From Clostridiales bacterium (GTDB lineage: Bacteria > Bacillota > Clostridia > Oscillospirales > Oscillospiraceae), in NCBI GenBank assembly GCA_004554585.1, contig SFLH01000013.1, positions 1 to 61,145 on the forward strand: a DNA stretch of 61,145 nucleotides, read 5' to 3'. Numbering within the stretch: the first letter of the stretch is position 1; every line of letters starts with the position of its first letter. The notes below the pieces were generated by a model, which did no database searches, had not been told where the DNA came from, and saw only the letters and a program-made list of their open reading frames with translations. The position numbers were made by a program, and so were the translations under genes. Positions 1 through 8,188 of the stretch are shown here, piece by piece.

Positions 1-2
1 CT

Positions 3-2544
3 AAGATGCTGCTGGTCTCCCTGGGCTATGACGCCGACAAGGAAGGCTATCTGGACGACACCTCTTGGGCCGTCAACGTCAACACCGACGCTGCCAGCGC
101 TGGACTGTATGCCGGTGTCGAGAGCATCGACATGAACGCCGCTCTGACCCGTGACAACGCCGCCCAGATGATCTGGAACGCCCTGCAGGCTGAGACCGTC
201 CGTTACTCCCTGGCTGGCCAGGGCCGTCAAGACCGGCGACACCCTGCTGGAGACCGCTTTCGGCGCCGATTATGGCCTCTACAGCGGCATCCTGACCGAC
301 ATCTCCTACAATCAGGATACCAAGGTCTACACCTACAATGTGGAAGAGTGCGACAGCTCTGCTAACATCATTGGTTGGTGGCACAATGACACCTTCGAGA
401 CCACCACTGACTACACCGACCTGTTCGCTATGAACGTCAAGGTCCTGCACGACGGCGATAACGCTCTGTGCATCCGCACCGACAAGGGCGGCGTTGTTGT
501 GGAAGGTAACATTGGCGACATTGGTGGCATTAACACCCACCAGAACACCATCACGGTGAATGGCCAGAAGTATACTCTGGACAATGAGCCCAACGATCCG
601 GATGACCTGCGGAACATGAGCTGCTACTACAATCAGTATGCTGCTCCCATCACTTGGGACGCATATGAGCAGTATGCCTTCGTTGGCATCGATCAGGATG
701 GCGGCGGTGACATTGACAAGTTCGTGGTCTACCCCTATGTGGTCCTGAGAACCGAGACCGTTCTGAACGACACCTTCGTTGCCCGTGAAATCGTCAGCGA
801 TGATGCCAGCCTGACAGTTGCTCCTCAGCTGCAGGATCGCAGCCTGATTAGCGATATTCTCGGTGACGGAAGAAACCAGGATACTTCTCGTAATCCTCTG
901 AGCGGTGAAATCGAATTCGAAGATATTGCTCTCAATGGTACCGTGGCCGAGAATGGTTATGTGAAGGTGGTTCCCGCTGCATATACCGCAGAGGACATCG
1001 ACACCTACACCGTGCTGGACATCAACTCCGGCGTAGCCAACAGCCTGAACACCAACGACAGCATGATCACCTTCGGTACCACCGAGTATGATGGCAACCT
1101 GGTGAACAGAATCAATCCTGTTTCCACCATCTCCCTGGGTGAGACCTATGGCTTCGTGGAAGTCAACGGCTACCTGTTCATCGTCGACGGCAACAACATC
1201 GGTCCTGTGAAGGACGAGTATGTTGTGGTCACCAAGACTGCTCTGGCTCCTCAGGGTGTAGACAAGACCTGGGAGACCACCATCCTGAAGACCGACGGCA
1301 CCACCGAGACTGTGAATGTCTACGTCTCCCTGAACGACCAGCACTATGGTCCTGAGGTTGGTTCCCTGTACACCTATCGTGTGGACCTGAAGGGCAACTA
1401 TGAACTGATTGCTGTACCCGGTGGTTGCTGTGGCACCGATTTCAAGGATGAGTACACCAACTTTGATATTCAGCAGGCCTATAAGGATGGTGCCACTCTG
1501 AACAATGATTCCGCTTGGAAACTGGTCAGCGATGAAGTGTGGGGCTATCATGTTGACTATGTGGGTAACAACACGACCGATGCAGAAAACTATAATTTGG
1601 TAGTTACCGTCGATACTGCATATGAGGAAGACACCTATTATAGTGTTGTCGGTGTCAAAGACGGGGTCATCCCTGTTGAGTTTGTTGCTGAGCCCTCTGG
1701 TGATACCGGTGATTTCGTCGTGAAAGCTGGAGATACTGGCACTTTCTATTACGCTGTTAAAGCTACCCTGCTTCATAGCGCAGAGTATGAATTGGAAATG
1801 CTCAACCTCGGCCTGGACGGTGTGTATGGCACCAACACTGCCGGTGGCTACTTTACCAACCAGTGTAAGGTAAACCCCTATACTGAGTATCAGATTGAAG
1901 ACGACGCTGTGATTTTTGTCTACAACAGAATGATGGATGAGTACAGTGTTGTGAAGGGCTCCGATCTGGAGAACATTGCTGTTGGTGAGATCAGCTGGGC
2001 CTTCACCGGCGCTACCGCTAAGGTTTACAATGGCACTCCCACCGTGGACCTGGGCTATGTGGCTGTGAGCAACGATCCCGATGAGGCTCTCATCTACGCT
2101 TATGTTGACAGCAACCCCATTCGTACTATGGATGCAGACGGCAACTACATTCTGACTGTCGATGTCATCGTCAACGGCGGTGAAAAGGTTACTTTGACTG
2201 CCTATGGATACGACTATGAAAACGATCCTACTCTGATGCGGCTGTTTGATCGTCTGACGAATAGTGAAGATGGTATCTTCCAGCTGATCGTGGACGGCTC
2301 CACCCTGATTGACATCAAGGCCTATCAGCCTGCCGTGTCTCACAATGTCACCGCTGCTCTGTATGGTGGCGTGATCATGCTGGACGGCGAGAAGTTCTTC
2401 GTGGATGCCGACACCGAGTTCATCCCTGTCGACGGCAACGCTGCCAGCATTGCTGACATCAAGCCCGGCGTTGAGATTCATGTAATTCTTGACGTTGATG
2501 AAAACGGCAACCCCACCAACGACATCCTTGCCGTGATCTACTAA
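3..2544 (+). CDS. SLH-family surface protein, 5'-partial, with a one-base frameshift
   Basis: C-terminal part of a large secreted S-layer-homology protein; the signal peptide and first SLH repeats lie left of the window. The visible start has an SLH signature (LTRDNAA followed by MIWNALQA), and the rest aligns with the convergent paralogue at 2725-5469 through shared blocks such as DLFAMNV, ALCIR and GGVVVEG. The reading frame changes at about base 224/225. Dropping one C there joins the two frames and restores alignment (VKTGDTLLETAFGADYG against TKNDTTLLQDAFGSEYG in the paralogue). An open frame from the ATG at 340 carries most of the protein. SLH repeats bind pyruvylated secondary cell-wall polymer, so a wall-attached location is expected. 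The long middle region has no domain I recognise. The frameshift could be a real lesion or a sequence error. Confidence 0.8.
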
Positions 2545-2604
2545 TTCCATACAGGCGACTGTATTGAATTTCCGCAGTTGCTGCGGGCAGTAGAAAACGC
2601 AATC

Positions 2605-2634
2605 CCCCCGGGCTCCGGCCCGGGGGAATTTTTT
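2605..2634 (+). terminator. Rho-independent terminator of the left SLH gene
   Basis: Perfect 9-bp GC stem (2605-2613 with 2618-2626), TCCG loop, then AA and six T, 60 bp after the stop codon. Confidence 0.9.
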
Positions 2635-2647
2635 CACCGTCACACGG

Positions 2648-2680
2648 ACAAAAGAAGCCCCCGGGCGAATGCCCGGGGCC
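2648..2680 (-). terminator. Rho-independent terminator of the minus-strand SLH gene
   Basis: 8-bp GC stem (2659-2666 with 2671-2678) with a 4-base loop. On the minus strand it is followed by a T-rich run (2656-2648). It lies just beyond the stop codon at 2725 and is separate from the plus-strand terminator next to it. Confidence 0.8.
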
Positions 2681-2724
2681 TCTTGCAATATATTGCCGGA
2701 AAGGTCTCCTGTTTTAGATAGGAG

Positions 2725-5469
2725 TTAGTCCTTATAAACCAGGTGGGTCAAAGTGGCTACCTTATCGGTTGCAACCGTATTGACAGGGATGCGCACGGTA
2801 TCGCCTACAGTGATGGCAGTCAAGTCTTTGCCCTTCAGGCTGTACACCATGGTGTCCTCGTTAATAACATAGGTAATACCATCTGCCTTGAACATATGCC
2901 CATCCTTATCATAAGTAGCGTCTACAACAACGTCCTTCATCTGGACCAGCTTCTTTTCATGTACGATCACATTGTCCAGAACGGTAAGTTTATAAATGTT
3001 TTCGGCAGCCGCTTTATACAGATCGCGGAGAAGACCAGCATCCTCATAGAGGTCAACGTGCTTGCTCTCCAGGGTCTTGGTGGTGCCGTCGCTCAGCTTG
3101 ACTTCGATGGTAACATAGAAGTCGCCATTGTCGTCGGTCATCACACGAGAGGGATTGCTCAGGACATAAGCGTCATAGGTCACCTCATCAATGTCGTGAC
3201 TCAGCGAAACATAGCCCATATCCACAGTAGTGAAGCCGTTAGACTTCTCCGTGGCACCGGTGAACGCCCAGTTGGCGCTGTCCACACTATCCATGAGTTC
3301 TTTACCAGAAATCACATCATAAGTTCCATCCTCGGTATAGAACACAAAGATGGCGGCATCATCTTCGATATAGAACTTCTTGTTCTGGTTAATGAAATTC
3401 TTGAAATATCCGCCAGCATCATCTTCACCATAGATGGCGTCCTTACCAACATGGGTAGTACCTTCGCTTGCCAGTCTGGCGCCAATCTTATATGCCTGCT
3501 GAACATCGAAAATGCTGTTATCCGCCTCAAAGGAAGCTTTATTCTTCACACGAGTGAGAATATAGTTTCCAGCATTGTCGATATTGTAGGTATACATGGT
3601 ACCAACATAAGGCTGAGAATCATTCAGACCACTTTCAACAACCTTTGCGTTTACAGTGACGGTCTCGCCGGTAGACAGAAGCAGGTCAGTCTCATATACC
3701 TTGGCAGTAGTGCCGGTGGTGTTGTCGCCACGGTCGGTAACAACCGCATAGTTCATGGGAGCCTGCACGCCAGCGCCATCCAGAACGAACAGGTAGCCGT
3801 TGACTTCCACATAATTATAGCTCTTGGTCAGAGAAATATCTTTGAAAGCCTTATAGGTGCGGGCATCTTGACCATCCTTGTCAATCAGCAATGCGCCAGT
3901 GTACTGAGTACCATTCAGGGTAATCAGTTCGTCATCATCGCTCAGAACAGAGGGAGTGGCAGTCTTGATTTCCAGAGCGGTGTAGCTGTCTTCACCCTGG
4001 GCGGTGAAGGTAGCAGGAACAGCCTTCACGTAGCCATAGCGGGCCAGATCGCCATTGACCTGGACATCATCATACTCGATGTTTCCTACCAGATCAACGC
4101 CCCACGGATCGCCGTCGCCGACAAATGCGTCTTCTTGCATATCAGGGTCAACGAACAGCTTGGCATCATCGCTACCGATGATAGAAGTGGTGAAGTCGTC
4201 ATCATCCACATCATCCACGTTCAGGACAACATAGGGATAGAAGACGAACAGATCAACACGGGTGTCACCATCCAGGTCGATAGCGCGGAAGGAATACTGA
4301 TCTCTGGGTTCCAGCCAACGGATATCATTCGGATCCTGCTGAAGAATCTTGTAGTAGTCATCGAAGCCGTTGAAAGGAATAACAACGTCAACCAGGTCCA
4401 GAATGCCCTGGTCGCCAACAACGTTGTCCAGATAATATTCCTGCCCATTCACGGTGAAAGTGTTGGTGCGATTGTAGCCCACATTACCATCAAAAAGGGT
4501 CTCCATATTAGTGTCGCCCCAGACACCTTCCACCACGACGCCGCCTTCATTCACGCGGATGCAAAGAGCCTCGTTGCCCTTGTACAGGACAGAGACATTC
4601 ATGGCAAACAGGTCGGAATAATCGGTGGTAGTCTTATAGGTTTCAGCGTTCAGAGGCAGATCGCCGCCAATAACGTTCACGATATTGGTGCGGTCCGTGT
4701 TGACGTCAACGATGGAATAGGTATACTCAGCCTTGGAACCCTTGTTGTAGTAGACCTGAGCCATCACGCCAGTGTCAACACCGTACTCAGAACCGAAAGC
4801 GTCCTGCAGCAGGGTGGTGTCATTCTTGGTCAGACCACCGAAGATGGAATAGCGAACGGTGTTGGCCTGCAGAGCGTTCCAGATCATCAGAGCGGCGTTG
4901 TCACGGGTCAGAGCGGCGGACATGTCCACACTGCCCATGCCAGCATACAGGCCGGCGTTGACAGCGTCGGTGTTGACCTCCAGGTCCCAGCTGCCGTCAG
5001 TCTGATAGCCTTCCTTGATGGGATCATAGCCCAGGGCCACCAGCAGCATCTTGGCCATCTGGGTGCCGGTCACGTTGCTGGCGGGAGCAAAGCGGTTGTC
5101 GCCCACGCCGGCCACGATCTTCTCAGCCACACAGTACTCGATGAACTTGTTGGCCCAGGCGTCGCTGGTGCCAAGCACGTCGGTGAAAGAAGACTTGCTC
5201 GTATCCTGAACAGAGTCCTTGCCGCCAGTGACCGTTGCGGCGATCAGCTTGACAGCCTCACTGCGCTTGATGTTCTTCTCGGGATGATAGTTGCCATCCT
5301 CGAGACCGTCGATAATGTCCAGCGCGACGCACATATCGACGGCTTCCTCGTTGACGATCTTGTCCTGATCGCCAAACGCTGCGCCGGCGCCCATGACCAT
5401 GACAGAGAGCATCATAGCCACGCAGAGCACCAGGCTCAGAACCTTCTTCCGGTCTTCGGCTCGGCGCAG
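2725..5469 (-). CDS. SLH-domain surface protein without an ordinary start codon
   Basis: Large exported surface protein. A hydrophobic signal sequence (KKVLSLVLCVAMMLSVMV, ending near GAGAAFG) precedes three SLH-type repeats (FTDVLGTSDAWANKFIEYC, LTRDNAALMIWNALQA and others), then about 650 residues resembling the left-hand paralogue. No ATG, GTG or TTG lies in frame at the expected distance before the signal peptide. I placed the start at a CTG (5469) that gives the N-terminus MRRAEDRKKVLS. The frame stays open upstream to a TTG at 5673, but that stretch runs through a strong terminator hairpin (5507-5551) and reads like non-coding sequence. Relatives usually begin a few residues before the KKVLSLVL block. 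The native 5' end may therefore have been replaced, leaving a silent copy. The gene is divergent from the recombinase at 5685. Confidence 0.75.
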   Translation of the reverse strand: MRRAEDRKKVLSLVLCVAMMLSVMVMGAGAAFGDQDKIVNEEAVDMCVALDIIDGLEDGNYHPEKNIKRSEAVKLIAATVTGGKDSVQDTSKSSFTDVLGTSDAWANKFIEYCVAEKIVAGVGDNRFAPASNVTGTQMAKMLLVALGYDPIKEGYQTDGSWDLEVNTDAVNAGLYAGMGSVDMSAALTRDNAALMIWNALQANTVRYSIFGGLTKNDTTLLQDAFGSEYGVDTGVMAQVYYNKGSKAEYTYSIVDVNTDRTNIVNVIGGDLPLNAETYKTTTDYSDLFAMNVSVLYKGNEALCIRVNEGGVVVEGVWGDTNMETLFDGNVGYNRTNTFTVNGQEYYLDNVVGDQGILDLVDVVIPFNGFDDYYKILQQDPNDIRWLEPRDQYSFRAIDLDGDTRVDLFVFYPYVVLNVDDVDDDDFTTSIIGSDDAKLFVDPDMQEDAFVGDGDPWGVDLVGNIEYDDVQVNGDLARYGYVKAVPATFTAQGEDSYTALEIKTATPSVLSDDDELITLNGTQYTGALLIDKDGQDARTYKAFKDISLTKSYNYVEVNGYLFVLDGAGVQAPMNYAVVTDRGDNTTGTTAKVYETDLLLSTGETVTVNAKVVESGLNDSQPYVGTMYTYNIDNAGNYILTRVKNKASFEADNSIFDVQQAYKIGARLASEGTTHVGKDAIYGEDDAGGYFKNFINQNKKFYIEDDAAIFVFYTEDGTYDVISGKELMDSVDSANWAFTGATEKSNGFTTVDMGYVSLSHDIDEVTYDAYVLSNPSRVMTDDNGDFYVTIEVKLSDGTTKTLESKHVDLYEDAGLLRDLYKAAAENIYKLTVLDNVIVHEKKLVQMKDVVVDATYDKDGHMFKADGITYVINEDTMVYSLKGKDLTAITVGDTVRIPVNTVATDKVATLTHLVYKD

Positions 5470-5506
5470 CCGGCCTTTGGGGGTGTTTTCCCCTCCCGGA
5501 CAAACT

Positions 5507-5551
5507 AAGCCCCGCCGCAGAACGATTTTGTTCTGCGGCGGGGCTTTTTTT
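5507..5551 (+). terminator. Strong terminator hairpin upstream of the minus-strand SLH gene
   Basis: 17-bp perfect stem (5507-5523 with 5530-5546), loop GATTTT, followed by seven T on the plus strand. No plus-strand gene ends nearby, so its place between the SLH gene's 5' end and the recombinase is odd. It may insulate the recombinase from leftward-region transcription or be a leftover from rearrangement. Confidence 0.7.
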
Positions 5552-5684
5552 CGTTCCAGGACGGCATATGTCGGAGGCAGCGCCGCGGTTGGGGCAAGTT
5601 TGTGTGGAATCCGCACGCATTTTCCGGGACATTTCTTGTTACAATACTGACAGACAGCATCCATTCCACGCAAAGGAGGTTTTT

Positions 5685-6530
5685 ATGAAGCGTGAAACAA
5701 AGCAGCTGCCACCCCTGGCCGATTTTGCCGCCTACCTCCGCCAGGAGGAGCGCGCGCCGGGGACCATCCAAAAATACCTGCGGGACACAGGCGCCTTTCT
5801 CTCCTGGCTCCAGGACCGGCCCCTGGACAAGGATTCCGTAAAGCTGTGGAAGAACGTTTTGGTCACCAAGGGATACGCCCCGGTGACCATCAACTCCATG
5901 CTGGCCGCCCTGCACTGCTACCTAGCCTTCGCAGGCCGGCGGGAGTGCAGGGTGAGTTTTCTGAAAATCCAGCGTAAGCTCTTCCGGGACGCCCAGCGGG
6001 AACTGACCAAGGAAGAGTACCACCACCTGGTGGAGACCGCCGCCGCCCAGGGCAGGGAGCGCCTGGCCCTGCTGCTGGAGGCCATAGGTGCCACGGGCGT
6101 CCGGGTCTCAGAGGTGAAATACCTCACCGTGTTGGCCGCCCAGCAGGGCTACGCGGAGGTGGCCTTGAAGGGCAAAATCCGCACCATTTTCCTGCCCAAA
6201 AAACTCTGCCGGAAGCTGAAGGCTTATGCCAAAAAACAAAAAATCGCCTCTGGCGAGATATTTCTCACAAGAAGCGGAAGAGGACTCTCCCGGTGCCAGA
6301 TCTGGGCGGAAATGAAAGCCCTATGCCGGCACGCGGGGATCGAGGCTAGCAAGGTCTTCCCCCACAATTTGCGGCACCTGTTTGCCGTCACTTTTTACCG
6401 GGTCAGCCACGACGTGGCCAAGCTGGCGGACATTCTGGGCCATTCCAGCATCGAAACCACCCGGCTCTATCTCATCTCCACAGGCTCCGAGCACGCCCGG
6501 CAGCTGAACCGGCTGGGAATGGTGAGCTAG
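5685..6530 (+). CDS. Tyrosine recombinase / site-specific integrase
   Basis: A 281-residue XerC/XerD-like tyrosine recombinase that would break and rejoin DNA through a tyrosine-DNA link. It has an N-terminal SAM-like core-binding region (about 8-85) and a C-terminal catalytic domain. The catalytic set is visible: R140 (ATGVRVSE), K164 or nearby (KGK), H227 and R230 (HNLRH), H253 (LGHSS) and nucleophile Y262 (TTRLYL). The start is the ATG at 5685, six bases after a full AAAGGAGG. A possible -10 (TACAAT, 5640-5645) lies upstream with a poor -35. The last base of its TAG stop is the first base of a 19-bp inverted repeat that bounds a promoter-bearing segment. Recombinases of this size placed beside such repeats often flip them, so this enzyme is the natural candidate for inverting 6530-6802. 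Confidence 0.9.
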   Translation: MKRETKQLPPLADFAAYLRQEERAPGTIQKYLRDTGAFLSWLQDRPLDKDSVKLWKNVLVTKGYAPVTINSMLAALHCYLAFAGRRECRVSFLKIQRKLFRDAQRELTKEEYHHLVETAAAQGRERLALLLEAIGATGVRVSEVKYLTVLAAQQGYAEVALKGKIRTIFLPKKLCRKLKAYAKKQKIASGEIFLTRSGRGLSRCQIWAEMKALCRHAGIEASKVFPHNLRHLFAVTFYRVSHDVAKLADILGHSSIETTRLYLISTGSEHARQLNRLGMVS

Positions 6531-6548
6531 ACAAAAACAATATTTTGT
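6530..6548 (+). repeat. Left 19-bp inverted repeat of the switch
   Basis: Sequence GACAAAAACAATATTTTGT. It is an exact reverse complement of 6784-6802, and its first base is the last base of the recombinase stop codon. Confidence 0.9.
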
Positions 6549-6633
6549 ATAAAAATTCTGTCCTTTGTCCCCTGCACGGGGGGCTGTTTTCCGCCCCTCA
6601 AAGGCGATGGAAAGCAAATTTAGGCAGCAAAAA

Positions 6634-6690
6634 GCACGCCAAGGAAAGCCGCAAAAAACGAGGAAGTTTGCGGCTTTCTTTGGCGTGTGC
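6634..6690 (-). terminator. Long stem-loop with leftward T-run inside the invertible segment
   Basis: Arms 6634-6655 and 6667-6690 pair over about 20 bp with one mismatch and a small bulge around an 11-base loop. On the minus strand the stem is followed by TTTTTGC, so it can act as an intrinsic terminator for leftward transcription now, and for rightward transcription after inversion. Confidence 0.6.
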
Positions 6691-6706
6691 AGGAAGATAC
6701 TGCTCC

Positions 6707-6735
6707 TTGCCTTTTTAGGGCAAGTGTGGTATAAT
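6707..6735 (+). promoter_or_regulatory. Sigma-A promoter inside the invertible segment
   Basis: TTGCCT (6707-6712), 17-bp spacer, TATAAT (6730-6735) with a TGG extended -10. Transcription would begin near 6742 and run through the right repeat into the zinc-ribbon gene. Confidence 0.8.
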
Positions 6736-6783
6736 CTTCTTTGAATAAGCAGAATATGTATTGCTTTGCCCAAAGAAAATGAG

Positions 6784-6802
6784 ACAAAATATTGTTTTTG
6801 TC
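6784..6802 (-). repeat. Right 19-bp inverted repeat of the switch
   Basis: Reverse complement of 6530-6548, 19 of 19 bases. It lies in the 5' leader of the zinc-ribbon gene, just before its ribosome-binding site. Confidence 0.9.
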
Positions 6803-6822
6803 CTGAAAGGGGGGGGATTGTC

Positions 6823-7950
6823 TTGCGGGAAACACTGCGAGATTACTGCATACGAACCGAGCGAAACCTGCTGCTGGAAGAATGGGACCAACCGCGCAAC
6901 GGCGCCCTTACCCCAGAGGCCATCCCCTACGGCAGCAAGAAGAAAGTCTGGTGGACCTGCGAAAGGGGCCACAGCTGGCAGGCAGCGGTGTACGTGCGCA
7001 CCAGCAACGCCGCCAACTGTCCCTACTGCGCCGGGCGGCTGCCCTGGCCAGGGGAAAACGACTTGGCCAGCCTGCACCCCGACATCGCGGCCCAGTGGCA
7101 CCCCACCAAAAACGGAGACCTCACCCCCGACCAAGTGCGCCCAGGCAGCCACAAGCTGGTCTGGTGGCGGTGTGACAGCGGCCACGAGTGGCAGGCCCAG
7201 GTGAAAACCCGGGTGAGCGGCTGCGGCTGTCCTGTCTGCGCCAACCGGGCCCTGCAGCCGGGCCAAAACGACCTGGCCGCCCAGTTCCCCGACATTGCCG
7301 CCCAGTGGCACCCCACCAAAAACGGGGCCCTGACCCCCCAGGACGTGGTGCCCGGTGCCCACCGCAAGGTCTGGTGGCAGTGCGAAAAAGGGCACGAATG
7401 GCAGGCCATGATCTTCTCCCGGACCTACGAGGGCACAGCCTGTCCCGTCTGCGCCGGGCGGCAGGTGGTGGCGGGGGAAAACGATCTGCAGACCATTTTC
7501 CCGGCCATTGCCGCCCAGTGGCACCCCACCAAGAACGGCCAGCTCACCGCTCAAGCCCTCTCCCCCTACTCCAACCGGCGGGTGTGGTGGCGGTGTGACC
7601 TGGGCCACGACTTCCAGGCCATGGTGAGCGCCCGCACCCGGAACAGCTCCGGCTGTCCCTACTGCGCGGGCAAGAAGGTGCTGGTGGGCTTCAACGACCT
7701 GGCCACCCGCCAGCCCCTGGTGGCCGCCCAGTGGCACCCCACCCTCAACGGCGCCCTCACCCCCCAGATGGTCACGGCGGGCAGCCGCCGCAAGGTGTGG
7801 TGGCAGTGCGACCTGGGCCACGTGTGGAGGGCGGTGGTCCACTCCCGCACGGGGCGGAAAAAGTGCGGCTGTCCCGTCTGCGCCGGGGTGGCCAAGCCCA
7901 AGCGGCCCTTCCCGGCCGAGACCGTTCCCCTGGCCAAGGCGGAACCCTAA
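6823..7950 (+). CDS. Five-repeat zinc-ribbon protein (DUF4379 / PF14311 type)
   Basis: A 375-residue protein made almost wholly of about five tandem copies of a ~65-residue unit: W-x-H-P-T-x-N-G, L-T-P, K-V-W-W-x-C, G-H-x-W-x-A, R-T, C-P-x-C-A-G. Each unit holds C-x(n)-GH and CPxC, the ligands of the 'probable zinc-ribbon' family PF14311. The first copy is more divergent. No signal peptide, membrane segment or nuclease domain is visible; in other proteins these repeats accompany nuclease-like domains, but none is fused here. I chose the TTG at 6823 because a G-rich Shine-Dalgarno (AAAGGGGGGG) sits 6 bases before it; an in-frame ATG at 6766 has no such site. Its only evident promoter lies inside the invertible segment, so expression is probably ON/OFF. 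The function is unknown; nucleic-acid binding is a guess. Confidence 0.8.
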   Translation: MRETLRDYCIRTERNLLLEEWDQPRNGALTPEAIPYGSKKKVWWTCERGHSWQAAVYVRTSNAANCPYCAGRLPWPGENDLASLHPDIAAQWHPTKNGDLTPDQVRPGSHKLVWWRCDSGHEWQAQVKTRVSGCGCPVCANRALQPGQNDLAAQFPDIAAQWHPTKNGALTPQDVVPGAHRKVWWQCEKGHEWQAMIFSRTYEGTACPVCAGRQVVAGENDLQTIFPAIAAQWHPTKNGQLTAQALSPYSNRRVWWRCDLGHDFQAMVSARTRNSSGCPYCAGKKVLVGFNDLATRQPLVAAQWHPTLNGALTPQMVTAGSRRKVWWQCDLGHVWRAVVHSRTGRKKCGCPVCAGVAKPKRPFPAETVPLAKAEP

Positions 7951-8188
7951 CCCAACCCGATTGTTCTCTGCGCCGCCGTCCCAGCGGGGGCGGGGCAGAT
8001 GGCAATACCCTCCTGCGGCAGGGGACGCCCCATGGGCACGCCCCAAGAGGCACTGCGGCGGGACCACATCATACATTACTTGGCCCACGATTTTTAGCGA
8101 CCAGCCAAGTTGCCACGGAAGGAGGTGCTGCGTCCGCCTATGAACGCATCCCTTTACCCCAGCGACATATCATGAAAGGAGAAAGAAG

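Larger units (their letters stand above)
6530..6802. other. Putative invertible promoter segment (phase-variation switch)
   Basis: A 273-bp AT-richer segment bounded by perfect 19-bp inverted repeats, immediately after a tyrosine recombinase gene and ending 20 bp before the start of the zinc-ribbon gene. It contains a strong promoter (6707-6735) now pointing right, and a long stem-loop (6634-6690) whose T-run points left. Inversion would turn the promoter towards the recombinase 3' end and make the stem-loop terminator face the zinc-ribbon gene. In the orientation given here the switch would be ON. There is no target-site duplication outside the repeats, which argues against a transposon. The architecture is directly visible; the switching function is inference. 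Confidence 0.7.

Noticed and set aside
79..2688. Long minus-strand open frame opposite the left SLH gene
   Set aside because: Composition is that of an antisense shadow in GC-rich DNA; the plus frame aligns with a paralogue and has the terminator.
6530..6802. MITE or IS remnant bounded by terminal inverted repeats
   Set aside because: No target duplication outside the repeats; the internal promoter, adjoining recombinase and gene start fit an inversion switch better.
7951..8188. Possible riboswitch in the leader of the adhesin gene
   Set aside because: GC-rich and able to fold, but no conserved riboswitch core recognised; I see only the ribosome-binding site.
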